A DNA stretch of 13,084 bases from JBFWNZ01 sp050250795 (GTDB taxonomy: Bacteria; Pseudomonadota; Alphaproteobacteria; UBA8366). Made by a program: the position numbers and the translations under genes. Shown piece by piece: positions 1 to 6,255 of this stretch (position 1 is the first letter of the stretch; each line of letters opens with the position of its first letter). Location of the stretch: assembly GCA_050250795.1 (NCBI GenBank), contig JBFWNZ010000074.1, forward strand, positions 1 to 13,084, written 5' to 3'. The notes below the pieces were generated by a model. That model was not told the origin of the DNA and did not search any database. It saw nothing but the letters and a program-made list of their open reading frames with translations.

Positions 1-831
1 ATCCAGGGGCCGCAGGACGCCCGGCGCATCGAGCGCAGGGTGCAGGACACCATCGAACAGCAGAAGCCGATGACCCCGACGCACGAGATGCTCGTGCGCG
101 GCCATGAGCGCATCTACCGCTCGGACCTGATCCCGCTGGAGGCGCGCGACGGCATGCCGCCGGGCGTGCTGATGGTGTCGCAGGACATCACCGAGACGAT
201 CCGCGAGCGCCAGCAGCGCGAGCGCGTGCTGCACCAGCTGGTCGCCTCGCTGGTCAGCGTGGTGGACCGGCGCGATCCGTTCTCGGCCAATCACTCGATG
301 CGCGTCGGCATGGTGGCGCGGGCAACCGCCGACGAGATGGGCCTCGATCCGGTGGAAATCGAGACGGCGGAGTTCGCGGCCAAGCTGATGAACCTGGGCA
401 AGATCATGGTGCCGACCGAGGTCCTGACCAAGCGCGAGCGCCTGACCGAAGCGGAAATCCAGATGATCCGCGACAGCGTGCTGACCAGCGCCGAGATCGT
501 GGACCGGATCGAGTTCGGCGGCCCGGTGGCGGATACGATCCGCCAGATTCAGGAGAATTACGACGGCACCGGCATCCCGGAGGGTCGCAAGGGCGACAAC
601 ATCCTGCTCACGGCCCGCATCGTCGCGGCGGCCAACGCCTTTGTCGGCATGGTCAGTGCCCGGTCCTGGCGTCCGGGTCTCGACTTCGAAAAAGCGACCG
701 AGGTGCTGCTGGGCAGTGTCGGCAAGAGCTTCGACCGCCGCGTCGTGGCGGCGCTGATCAACCATCTGGACAATGGCGGGGGCCGTGAGGCCTGGCGCGA
801 GTTCGGCGAGCCGCCCCAGACCGACGCCTGA
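1..831 (+). CDS. PAS/HD-GYP-like signalling protein, catalytically degenerate (5'-truncated by window edge)
   Basis: The frame is open from base 1, so the true start lies upstream; the first in-window start codon is a GTG at 40. Bases 1-200 encode the end of a PAS/PAC-like sensor segment (around LIPLEARDG and GVLMVSQDITE), then an Arg/Glu/Gln-rich linker helix, then an HD-GYP-like domain (about 240-780). Known HD-GYP proteins hydrolyse cyclic di-GMP using metals held by conserved His/Asp residues. Here NHSMRV keeps the first His, but the HD pair is Met-Asn (388-393, context LMNLGKI), the HHExxDGxGYP motif reads IQENYDGTGIP, and the later ADVFDA-type Asp is Asn (AANAFVG). The fold therefore looks kept while catalysis looks lost, suggesting a c-di-GMP-binding or protein-interaction role (inference). 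hldE starts 4 bp after the stop, so the two may be co-transcribed. The family call is firm; the function is not. Confidence 0.85.
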   Translation: MQGPQDARRIERRVQDTIEQQKPMTPTHEMLVRGHERIYRSDLIPLEARDGMPPGVLMVSQDITETIRERQQRERVLHQLVASLVSVVDRRDPFSANHSMRVGMVARATADEMGLDPVEIETAEFAAKLMNLGKIMVPTEVLTKRERLTEAEIQMIRDSVLTSAEIVDRIEFGGPVADTIRQIQENYDGTGIPEGRKGDNILLTARIVAAANAFVGMVSARSWRPGLDFEKATEVLLGSVGKSFDRRVVAALINHLDNGGGREAWREFGEPPQTDA

Positions 832-835
832 TGCG

Positions 836-2308
836 ATGACCGATGCACTCGAATTGCCGGGGCTGATCGGCCGCCTGGGCACGGCCCGTGTGCTGTGCGT
901 CGGCGATGCGATGCTGGACCGGTTCGTCGAAGGCCGGGTGGATCGCATCTCGCCGGAGGCGCCGATCCCGGTCTTCGCTGTTACGAGCGAGACGTCGATG
1001 CCCGGCGGCGCCGGCAATGTCGTGCGCAATCTTGCGGCACTGGGCGCCCAGGCGACGCTGGTCGGCACGGCCGGCGACGACGTCGCGGGCACCGAATTGG
1101 ACCGGCTTCTGGCGGCGGAGACCGGCGCCAGCGCGTGTCTTATCAAGACCAAAGGACGCGGCACGACCATCAAGACCCGCTTCGTCGCGGCAGGCCAGCA
1201 ATTGCTGCGCGCCGACCACGAAACCACCGCGCCGCTGGCCGCGGGCGACCGGCAGGCATTGGTCGAAGCCGCCCTCGCCGCGCTGGATACAGCGGGCGTA
1301 CTGGTCCTCTCGGATTACGGCAAGGGGGTCCTGTCGGATGATGTGATCGCGACGCTGATCGACGCGGCCCGCAGGCGTAGCGTCCCGGTCATCGTCGATC
1401 CGAAGGGCGCCGATTACCGCCGGTATCGCGGCGCCAGCCTCGTGACGCCCAACCGGCAGGAACTGACGCTCGCCACCGGAATGCCCGCACGCGACGATGC
1501 CGCTGTCCTGGCTGCGGCGGGCCGGCTGATTGCCGATTGCGGAATCGAGGCCGTTCTGGCGACCCGCAGCGAGCAGGGGATGACCCTGGTCACAGCCGAT
1601 GCGGAAGCGACATCGGCCCGGCATTTCCCGGCTCGCGCCCGCGCCGTGTTCGACGTGTCCGGCGCCGGCGATACGGTTGTCGCCGCGCTGGCAGCCGGGC
1701 TGGCAGCCGGCGCATCGCTCTCGCTGGCGGCACAGCTTGCCAACACCGCGGCGGGCATCGTCGTGGGCAAGGTGGGGACGGCCGTCGCCTATCCGCAGGA
1801 AGTCCTCGCGGCCCTGGCGGATGGCGGCCCGTCGATGGCCGAGTCCAAGTTCGCGACGCGATCGGCGGCGGCGGATCGGATTGCTGCCTGGCGGCGGCAA
1901 GGGTTGCGCGTGAGCTTCACCAATGGCTGCTTCGACCTGCTGCACCCCGGTCACGTCTCGCTGCTGCATCAGGCGCGGGCGACGGCGGACCGGCTGGTGG
2001 TGGGGCTGAATAGCGACGCCTCGGTCCGCCGCCTGAAGGGGCCGCAGCGCCCGGTGCAGGACGAGGCCGCTCGGGCCACCGTGCTGGCATCCCTGGCGGC
2101 GGTCGACCTCGTGGTCCTGTTCGACGAGGACACGCCGCTGGCGCTGATCGAGGGGCTTCGTCCCGATGTGCTGGTCAAGGGTGCGGACTACACCGTCGAG
2201 CAGGTGGTCGGCGCGGATTCGGTCATGTCCTGGGGCGGACGGGTGGTGCTGGCGGATTTGCTGCCGGGCCACAGCACGACGGCCACGGTCGCCAAGCTGC
2301 GCGGCTGA
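836..2308 (+). CDS. hldE: Bifunctional heptose 7-phosphate kinase / heptose 1-phosphate adenylyltransferase
   Basis: This 490-residue cytosolic enzyme carries out two steps of ADP-heptose synthesis for LPS inner core: phosphorylation of D-glycero-D-manno-heptose 7-phosphate, and adenylylation of heptose 1-phosphate. Residues 1-330 are a PfkB/ribokinase-type kinase: glycine motif PGGAGNVVRNLAALG near 56-70, DPKGADY at 188-194, TPNRQEL at 204-210, and the anion-hole/catalytic DVSGAGDT at 273-280. Residues 357-490 are a cytidylyltransferase-like domain: TNGCFDLLHPGH at 362-373 (HxGH nucleotide-binding motif), LNSDASVRRLKG and LVKGADYT. The length matches bifunctional HldE proteins (about 475-490 residues). 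The frame is open upstream to 773, but the ATG at 836 begins the conserved region and lies just past the preceding stop. No other heptose-pathway gene is in view. The gene converges on mmcB with a 6-bp gap and no terminator. Confidence 0.95.
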   Translation: MTDALELPGLIGRLGTARVLCVGDAMLDRFVEGRVDRISPEAPIPVFAVTSETSMPGGAGNVVRNLAALGAQATLVGTAGDDVAGTELDRLLAAETGASACLIKTKGRGTTIKTRFVAAGQQLLRADHETTAPLAAGDRQALVEAALAALDTAGVLVLSDYGKGVLSDDVIATLIDAARRRSVPVIVDPKGADYRRYRGASLVTPNRQELTLATGMPARDDAAVLAAAGRLIADCGIEAVLATRSEQGMTLVTADAEATSARHFPARARAVFDVSGAGDTVVAALAAGLAAGASLSLAAQLANTAAGIVVGKVGTAVAYPQEVLAALADGGPSMAESKFATRSAAADRIAAWRRQGLRVSFTNGCFDLLHPGHVSLLHQARATADRLVVGLNSDASVRRLKGPQRPVQDEAARATVLASLAAVDLVVLFDEDTPLALIEGLRPDVLVKGADYTVEQVVGADSVMSWGGRVVLADLLPGHSTTATVAKLRG

Positions 2309-2314
2309 CCCCCG

Positions 2315-2767
2315 CTATCCCCGGATGCCGGGATCGACCAGATCGTGCAGGCGGCGCGCGCCGTCCCGGGCGAATTTCAAGGTCAGGGCACGGCGGCGCG
2401 ACGGATTCATCGTGCCCGGCGCAGGCGCCCGAAGCATCACGGCCGCATAGGCATCGGCCACGATCAAACCGCATTCGGGCGGGATCATATCCTGCGGAAA
2501 AGCCGCATCCACGGCGAAATAGAAACGGTCGCAGAAAGGCAAATATTCGTGCCATTTCCGGTCCGACCGATAGTCGGCGACACTGCTTTTCACCTCGACG
2601 ATCGTCACCGTGCCATCGCTGCCCAGGCCGATCAGATCGACACGGCGGCCGGTCCGCAGCGAAAATTCGGCGATGCAGGTTTCGCCCATATCCCGTAACA
2701 GCCGCCCTGTCCCGCGCAGGATCGCGGCGGCACCGGTCAGGGAAAGCGAAGCGGCGGAACCGTCCAT
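2315..2767 (-). CDS. mmcB: MmcB-family DNA repair protein (PD-(D/E)xK nuclease-like)
   Basis: The 150-residue product matches the MmcB-like family, known mainly in alphaproteobacteria, where in Caulobacter it is SOS-induced and contributes to mitomycin C resistance. The sequence shows a PD-(D/E)xK-type core: Glu34, then RRVDLIGLG with Asp44, then TVTIVEVKSS with Glu58 and Lys60, followed by DYRSDRKWHEYLPFCDRFYFAVD, a typical stretch after the nuclease core. A single-domain cytosolic endonuclease acting at damaged DNA is inferred; no activity can be proven from sequence. The only in-frame start is the ATG at 2767. A GTTC-N7-GTTC LexA-type box lies 28 bp upstream, in the gap after the preceding same-strand gene, so it probably has its own DNA-damage-inducible promoter in addition to any read-through. 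It is the last gene of the minus-strand run and nearly touches hldE. Confidence 0.88.
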   Translation of the reverse strand: MDGSAASLSLTGAAAILRGTGRLLRDMGETCIAEFSLRTGRRVDLIGLGSDGTVTIVEVKSSVADYRSDRKWHEYLPFCDRFYFAVDAAFPQDMIPPECGLIVADAYAAVMLRAPAPGTMNPSRRRALTLKFARDGARRLHDLVDPGIRG

Positions 2768-2794
2768 CCCGAAACGCTATCGCCCGGCGAACTC

Positions 2795-2809
2795 GAACGC
2801 AACAAGAAC
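2795..2809 (-). promoter_or_regulatory. LexA-type SOS box upstream of mmcB
   Basis: On the minus strand the sequence is GTTC-TTGTTGC-GTTC, an exact match to the GTTC-N7-GTTC direct repeat bound by LexA in alphaproteobacteria. A third GTTC (2792-2789) follows two bases later. The box sits in the 50-bp gap before mmcB, 28 bp from its ATG, where repressor binding would block a promoter. Matching -35/-10 hexamers are weak (TTGTTG, then GATAGC 18 bp on), so the exact promoter is uncertain. Confidence 0.75.
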
Positions 2810-2817
2810 ATCCTGCT

Positions 2818-3324
2818 TCATATCTGGCGCCCGAACCGGCGCAGCCGGTCCTCGATATCGTCCCAGGCGTCGCGCACCTCCTGCTCGGCAGGATCGGAAT
2901 CGTCCTGATGATGGAAATTGTACAGGGCATCCGAGAAACGGCCCGCCAGCGCCCTGCATTGATCGGGTTCCGCCCGGATGTCGGCCGCCCGAAAGACATA
3001 GCGGGTCATGGCATCGGCCAGAGCGGCCGGGTCGTCATCCGTCCAGATCACCTCGAAGGCACCGGACACGAGGCTGAAGCGGTTCATCGCCAGCCGCTGG
3101 ATGCGGTGAAGTTCCGAAAGGCCGAGCCCTTCCCGCAGTATCGCCAGCGCCTTGTCGCGCTCCGCCGCGAAGACGCGCCACGCTGCTTCGTTCAGGACCG
3201 GCTCCTGTTCGAACGCATCGAGCATCATCCGCGAACGGTCGACCAGTTCCTCTTCGGCCAGCCGAACGCTCTCGCAGGCGGTGTCCAGTTCCGCCTTCGC
3301 CTCGTCGATCAACGTATGTCGCAT
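2818..3324 (-). CDS. Hypothetical acidic helical protein
   Basis: I do not recognise this 168-residue protein. It has no signal peptide, membrane segment or catalytic motif I can name. The first 70 residues are rich in Ala, Glu, Leu and Arg and look like a long amphipathic helix or coiled coil (LIDEAKAELDTACESVRLAE, then EELVDRSRMM). The rest is mixed, with an acidic His-rich stretch (FHHQDDSDPAEQ) and a C-terminal charged helix ending RRFGRQI. An in-frame TTG at 3342 gives a slightly longer reading, but the ATG at 3324 has a GGGGA ribosome-binding sequence six bases upstream and is preferred. It lies 56 bp after the AsmA-like gene and 50 bp before mmcB on the same strand. Co-transcription is plausible, but the SOS box is downstream of it, so it need not be a repair gene. 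Confidence 0.72.
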   Translation of the reverse strand: MRHTLIDEAKAELDTACESVRLAEEELVDRSRMMLDAFEQEPVLNEAAWRVFAAERDKALAILREGLGLSELHRIQRLAMNRFSLVSGAFEVIWTDDDPAALADAMTRYVFRAADIRAEPDQCRALAGRFSDALYNFHHQDDSDPAEQEVRDAWDDIEDRLRRFGRQI

Positions 3325-3380
3325 TGTCAGTCCCCGCCGCAAAGCCCCCGGGGATCATAGGCCCGCACGCCACGCCGCCG

Positions 3381-4247
3381 CTAGCCGCAGGGATTGGAGC
3401 CGCCCGACCCGCCAGAACCGCCGCTTCCCGAACCGCCGGAACCGCTGCCGCCCGAACCGTTGGAACCGGAGCCGCCGGAGCCGTTCGAACCGCCGGAACC
3501 GCCCGCTCCCCCGGCACCGCCCCCGGCCGCACCGCCGCCGCTGCCCCCGGTGCCGCCCCCCCCAGAACCGCTTCCTCCGGAACCGCCGGTACCTCCGCCG
3601 GAGCCGCCGGAACTGCCGGAGCCGCCCGACCCGCTGCCCCCGCCGGGATTCGCCAGTTCGATCTCCGACCCGCCGAGGCCGATGGTGGTGGAGCCCCCGC
3701 CTGCGCCGCTGTTGGCGATGGTCAGCGCGCCGCCGGCCACCGTCACCGTGCCCACGCCCAGCAGGTTTGCGATGGCCGGCAGGGCGATGCCTGCCGGGCC
3801 GGCCTGGGGGCTGAGCGCATTCATCTGGCCGGCGATCCGGTCCATGTCCCAGTTGGCGGCACCGTTCCGGTTGGTCTCGAAGATGATGTCGACCCCCACC
3901 AGCTTGACGCGCGGCACCGCGATCTCGCCGAACACCAGCTTCAGCGGATCGACCTCCAGTTCCAGCCGCTTGAGGCGCAGCATGTCGGGACGCGACGCCC
4001 AGGAGGGGTTGGCGATGCGGATATCGCCGACCGTGATCTTCGGCGGCAGCGAATATTCGAGGTCGATCAGTCCGGCGACCGTGACTTCGCGTCCGGTCAG
4101 CTTCTCCACCGTCGCTTCGATCCATTGCCGCCTGGCGTCCAGATCGGTGAAATTCAGGACCAGTGCGGCCGAAGCAAGCGCCGCGACCGCAACCACGACG
4201 ACAAGCCGCACCATCAGCGCGATCAGGCGGAAGAACAGGCGGATCAT
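3381..4247 (-). CDS. Short AsmA-like membrane-anchored protein with Gly/Ser-rich tail
   Basis: The product has 288 residues. Residues 1-32 are a signal anchor (MIRLFFRLIALMVRLVVVVA and on), placing the rest in the periplasm. Residues 33-200 resemble the N-terminal part of AsmA-family proteins, which in other bacteria act in envelope lipid homeostasis: GREVTVAGLIDLEYSLPP, the DIRIANPSW motif (75-83), a hydrophobic LRLKRLELEVDPLKL strand pair, and a NRNGAANW motif (126-133) typical of the family. Residues 202-288 are almost only Gly and Ser with some Asn, Thr and Ala, ending SNPCG with a lone Cys. AsmA proteins are usually well over 500 residues, so this is either a divergent short form or one whose C-terminal half was lost or replaced. 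The ATG at 4247 is chosen because the upstream in-frame extension lacks coding character and overlaps the Sel1-repeat gene. Confidence 0.8.
   Translation of the reverse strand: MIRLFFRLIALMVRLVVVVAVAALASAALVLNFTDLDARRQWIEATVEKLTGREVTVAGLIDLEYSLPPKITVGDIRIANPSWASRPDMLRLKRLELEVDPLKLVFGEIAVPRVKLVGVDIIFETNRNGAANWDMDRIAGQMNALSPQAGPAGIALPAIANLLGVGTVTVAGGALTIANSGAGGGSTTIGLGGSEIELANPGGGSGSGGSGSSGGSGGGTGGSGGSGSGGGGTGGSGGGAAGGGAGGAGGSGGSNGSGGSGSNGSGGSGSGGSGSGGSGGSGGSNPCG
3384..3644 (-). repeat. GGN-type simple repeat encoding the Gly/Ser tail
   Basis: About 260 bp of degenerate tandem triplet/hexamer repeat (GGN and GGNAGN/GGNTCN on the coding strand) with no perfect long unit. It encodes residues 202-288 of the AsmA-like protein. 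It includes an uninterrupted run of eight C on the plus strand (3556-3563), that is, eight G on the coding strand. Such tracts are prone to replication slippage. Confidence 0.8.
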
Positions 4248-4287
4248 TGAGGACACCCCAGGCTGAAAGCGGAGACGGAGCGGCGCA

Positions 4288-5379
4288 TCACGGCGCCGGA
4301 CGATAGAGGGGACCGGATTGGCCGGGGCCGATCCGCGGCATGTCCACCGGATCGGACGCCCGGAACCGGGCCGCGCGTTTCGCGGCCTCGGCCCGCTCGG
4401 GCGGCGACAGATGGGCGGACAGGCGGTCGCGATTGCGCTGGGCCGTGCCGTCGCCGCCACGCGCCGCGACGGTCAGCCAGGCCAGCCCCTCGACCGGGTC
4501 CTTCGGCAAGCCCACACCGTCCACATACATCAACGCGATCTGGCTTTGGGCGGGCTCGATCCCCTCGCGCGCGGCGCTCAGGAACCATTTCGCCGCCGCA
4601 GCGGCATCGCGGGACACACCGACCCCGCGCAACAGCAGGATGCCGTAATTGTACTGGGCCAGCGCGTCGCCGTTCTGGGCCGCGCGCTCGTACCAGAGGG
4701 CCGCGATCTCAACCGATTTCGGAACGCCCCGCCCCTGATAGTACAGGCCGCCCAGATTGTACTGGGCGCGGGCGTACTCCTTCTCGGCGGCGCGCTCGAA
4801 CCACTCCGCCGCCTGCGCGGGATCGACCGGAACCCCCAGCCCGTTCAGATGCGCGATGCCGGTATTGTACTGCGCCTCGGTGAAATCCAGGTCGGCGGCG
4901 CGACGGTACCAGGAATAGGCGTCGGCGAGCGACTTGCGGACGCCCTGGCCATGCGCGTAGAGGCGCGCCAGATTGTTCATCGCGTCGGGCACGTCCTGAT
5001 CGGCGGCCGCCCTGTACCAGCGTGCGGCGGCGGCATAGTCCTGCTTCACGCCGCGGCCATGCTCGTACATCAGCGCGATATTGTGCTGGGCGGCGCGATG
5101 CCCCTGCTCGGCAAGCGGCATCCAATGCCGCAGGGCCGCCGGATAATCCTCGTCGTAATAGGCGCGGACCCCGGCGCGGAACGCCTCGGTTACGGCCGGG
5201 TCCTCGTCCGGCATCTCCTGCAGCAGCGCATCGATATCCGGCGGCAGGTCCACGTCGCCGGTGGCGGCCAGACCGGGGCCCGCCAGGGCAAGCAGAACCG
5301 CCAGCATTGCGCCGGCGCGGCGGAAGCGATGGAAAGAAAGGCGGGCGCGCACGTTCGATCTATATTGGTTCCGGTTCAC
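4288..5379 (-). CDS. Exported Sel1-repeat (TPR-like) protein
   Basis: The protein has 363 residues from a GTG start. Residues 10-39 form a signal peptide: Arg-rich n-region, core MLAVLLALAGPG, then LAA before ATGDVD. Residues 50-88 contain an extra helical pair (AFRAGVRAYYDEDYPAALRHW). Six 36-residue Sel1 repeats follow from about 90 to 305, with a partial seventh to 320; each has the AQYNLGxLYxxGxGVxxDxxxAAxWYxxAA pattern. The tail is Pro/Arg-rich. Sel1 repeats are protein-interaction scaffolds; the partner is unknown and a periplasmic location is inferred. A second in-frame GTG at 5352 gives a more usual 30-residue signal peptide and may be the real start; neither has a clear ribosome-binding site. 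It is first in the minus-strand run, 40 bp before the AsmA-like gene, and divergent from the cupin gene. Confidence 0.88.
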   Translation of the reverse strand: MNRNQYRSNVRARLSFHRFRRAGAMLAVLLALAGPGLAATGDVDLPPDIDALLQEMPDEDPAVTEAFRAGVRAYYDEDYPAALRHWMPLAEQGHRAAQHNIALMYEHGRGVKQDYAAAARWYRAAADQDVPDAMNNLARLYAHGQGVRKSLADAYSWYRRAADLDFTEAQYNTGIAHLNGLGVPVDPAQAAEWFERAAEKEYARAQYNLGGLYYQGRGVPKSVEIAALWYERAAQNGDALAQYNYGILLLRGVGVSRDAAAAAKWFLSAAREGIEPAQSQIALMYVDGVGLPKDPVEGLAWLTVAARGGDGTAQRNRDRLSAHLSPPERAEAAKRAARFRASDPVDMPRIGPGQSGPLYRPAP

Positions 5380-5453
5380 GGGATCGGATCGCCATATCTA
5401 GCCGACCCCGATACCTAGCATACCGGATATTGGGTAACAGGCGGGAGAGCACG

Positions 5454-5762
5454 ATGTCCGACGAGCATGTGACCCGCGGCCTTCACCCACGTCCCGTGGA
5501 TGCGGCCGCCGTGCGCCGGGACTGGTCGAAGCGGGGCTATTCCTGCACGGCCATCACCGACCCGCCGGGGCAGGCCTGGACCGGTTTCGTGCACGACACG
5601 AACGAGGTGCTGACCGTGGCGGCCGGGCGGCTGCGCGTCGAGATGGCCGGCGCCACGCTCGAACTCGATCCCGGGGACGAGTTGTACATTCCGCGACGGG
5701 TCCCCCATTCGGTCTACAACGCGGACCGCGGCGACACTCATTGGCTTTACGGCTACGACTGA
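5454..5762 (+). CDS. Small single-domain cupin protein
   Basis: The product has 102 residues and a single cupin barrel. Motif 2 is clear, PGDELYIPRRVPHSVYN, with Gly74, Pro80, His85 and Asn89. Motif 1 is partial: GFVHDTNEVLTVAAGRLRVE has His48, Glu51 and Gly58 but lacks the second His of HxH, so metal binding may use fewer ligands than usual. No substrate can be assigned; small cupins of this kind range from dioxygenases to sugar isomerases and ligand-binding proteins. The ATG at 5454 is chosen because GGGAGAG (5443-5449) precedes it at good spacing; the open frame upstream is antisense to the Sel1-repeat gene. Its last ten bases overlap the 3' end of the convergent MarR-type gene, and no terminator separates them. 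Confidence 0.88.
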   Translation: MSDEHVTRGLHPRPVDAAAVRRDWSKRGYSCTAITDPPGQAWTGFVHDTNEVLTVAAGRLRVEMAGATLELDPGDELYIPRRVPHSVYNADRGDTHWLYGYD

Positions 5763-6202
5763 GCCGACAGCATGTACAAGTCCGCCCGCAGGCGGCCCGG
5801 ATCGGCCAGTCCCGCTTCGATCTCGCCATGCACGCGCCGCCACACCGGCACCGCCGCGGCCAACCGCGACCGCCCCTCCGGCGTCAGCGACAGCCGGCGG
5901 CTGCGCCGGTCCGCCGCGTCGGGCGCGACCGACACCAGGCCGTCGCGGACCAGCGGCTTGAGCGCCGCGGTCAAGGTCGTGCGGTCCATCGCCAGCACCG
6001 CCGCAACCGCGCCGATGCCCGGCGGCACCGGCCGGTTCAGCGACATCAGCAGCGAGAACTGCCCGCTGGTGAGCCCGCATGGCCGCAAGGCGGCATCGAA
6101 ACGGCGCGCCAGGGCCCGGGCCGCCCGCTGCGCATGCAGGCACAGGCAGGCGTCGCGCACGGCCAGCGTGGTTTCGTATGGAACCGGATCGGGTTTTGAC
6201 AT
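5753..6202 (-). CDS. MarR-family transcriptional regulator
   Basis: The product has 149 residues. A winged helix-turn-helix spans about 44-112: GLTSGQFSLLMSLNRP, recognition-helix region AMDRTTLTAALKPLVRDGLV, and wing DAADRRSRRLSLTPEGR. The flanking helices form the usual MarR dimerisation region. Two cysteines in the first helix (ACLCLHAQ, Cys19 and Cys21) and Cys42 could sense oxidants or electrophiles (inference). It starts at 6202, divergent from the VOC/GST pair. The shared 53-bp region carries a perfect 12-bp palindrome, so it is expected to repress itself and the divergent genes until a ligand or stress relieves it. The predicted transcription start of its own promoter falls on or next to its ATG, so the mRNA may be leaderless. 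Its 3' end overlaps the cupin gene tail to tail by ten bases. Confidence 0.93.
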   Translation of the reverse strand: MSKPDPVPYETTLAVRDACLCLHAQRAARALARRFDAALRPCGLTSGQFSLLMSLNRPVPPGIGAVAAVLAMDRTTLTAALKPLVRDGLVSVAPDAADRRSRRLSLTPEGRSRLAAAVPVWRRVHGEIEAGLADPGRLRADLYMLSAQS

Positions 6203-6224
6203 GCCATAATAATGTTGATATCAA
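6196..6224 (+). promoter_or_regulatory. Promoter of the VOC/GST operon
   Basis: A perfect -35 hexamer TTGACA (6196-6201) is followed after 17 bp by TATCAA (6219-6224, four of six matches to TATAAT). The -10 lies inside the 12-bp palindrome, and the -35 overlaps the start codon of the divergent MarR gene. A start near 6231 would give a leader of about 25 nt with GGGAG at 6244-6248 before the ATG at 6256. Confidence 0.55.
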
Positions 6225-6237
6225 CTTTTCATGTCAA
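6209..6237 (-). promoter_or_regulatory. Promoter of the MarR-type gene
   Basis: On the minus strand a perfect TTGACA (6237-6232) is followed after 17 bp by CATTAT (6214-6209, four of six matches). The predicted start is near 6202, the first base of the MarR ATG. It overlaps the opposite-strand promoter almost completely, so repressor or polymerase on one should exclude the other. Confidence 0.5.
6214..6225. promoter_or_regulatory. 12-bp palindromic operator, probable MarR site
   Basis: GTTGATATCAAC is a perfect palindrome centred between the divergent MarR and VOC genes, in a locally AT-rich spot of otherwise GC-rich DNA. It is flanked by a second perfect inverted repeat, TTGACATG (6196-6203) and CATGTCAA (6230-6237). 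MarR dimers commonly bind palindromes of this kind over the promoters they repress; binding here would cover both -10 regions. Confidence 0.75.
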
Positions 6238-6255
6238 GAAACCGGGAGCGGCAGC

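Noticed and set aside
758..2272. 504-codon minus-strand frame over hldE
   Set aside because: An Arg/Gly/His-rich translation typical of the antisense of GC-rich coding DNA; hldE has all its motifs on the plus strand.
3384..3644. CRISPR-like or satellite array
   Set aside because: There are no constant-length repeats with unique spacers; it is a degenerate triplet-based coding repeat.
3394..4266. Long plus-strand frame with Pro-Glu-rich repeats antisense to the AsmA-like gene
   Set aside because: It is the mirror of the GGN repeat; beyond the repeat it has no recognisable domain, whereas the minus strand encodes a clear AsmA module with a signal anchor.
4089..5125. Sel1 repeats as DNA-level tandem repeats
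   Set aside because: The 36-residue periodicity is clear in protein but the DNA units have diverged, so there is no recent tandem duplication.
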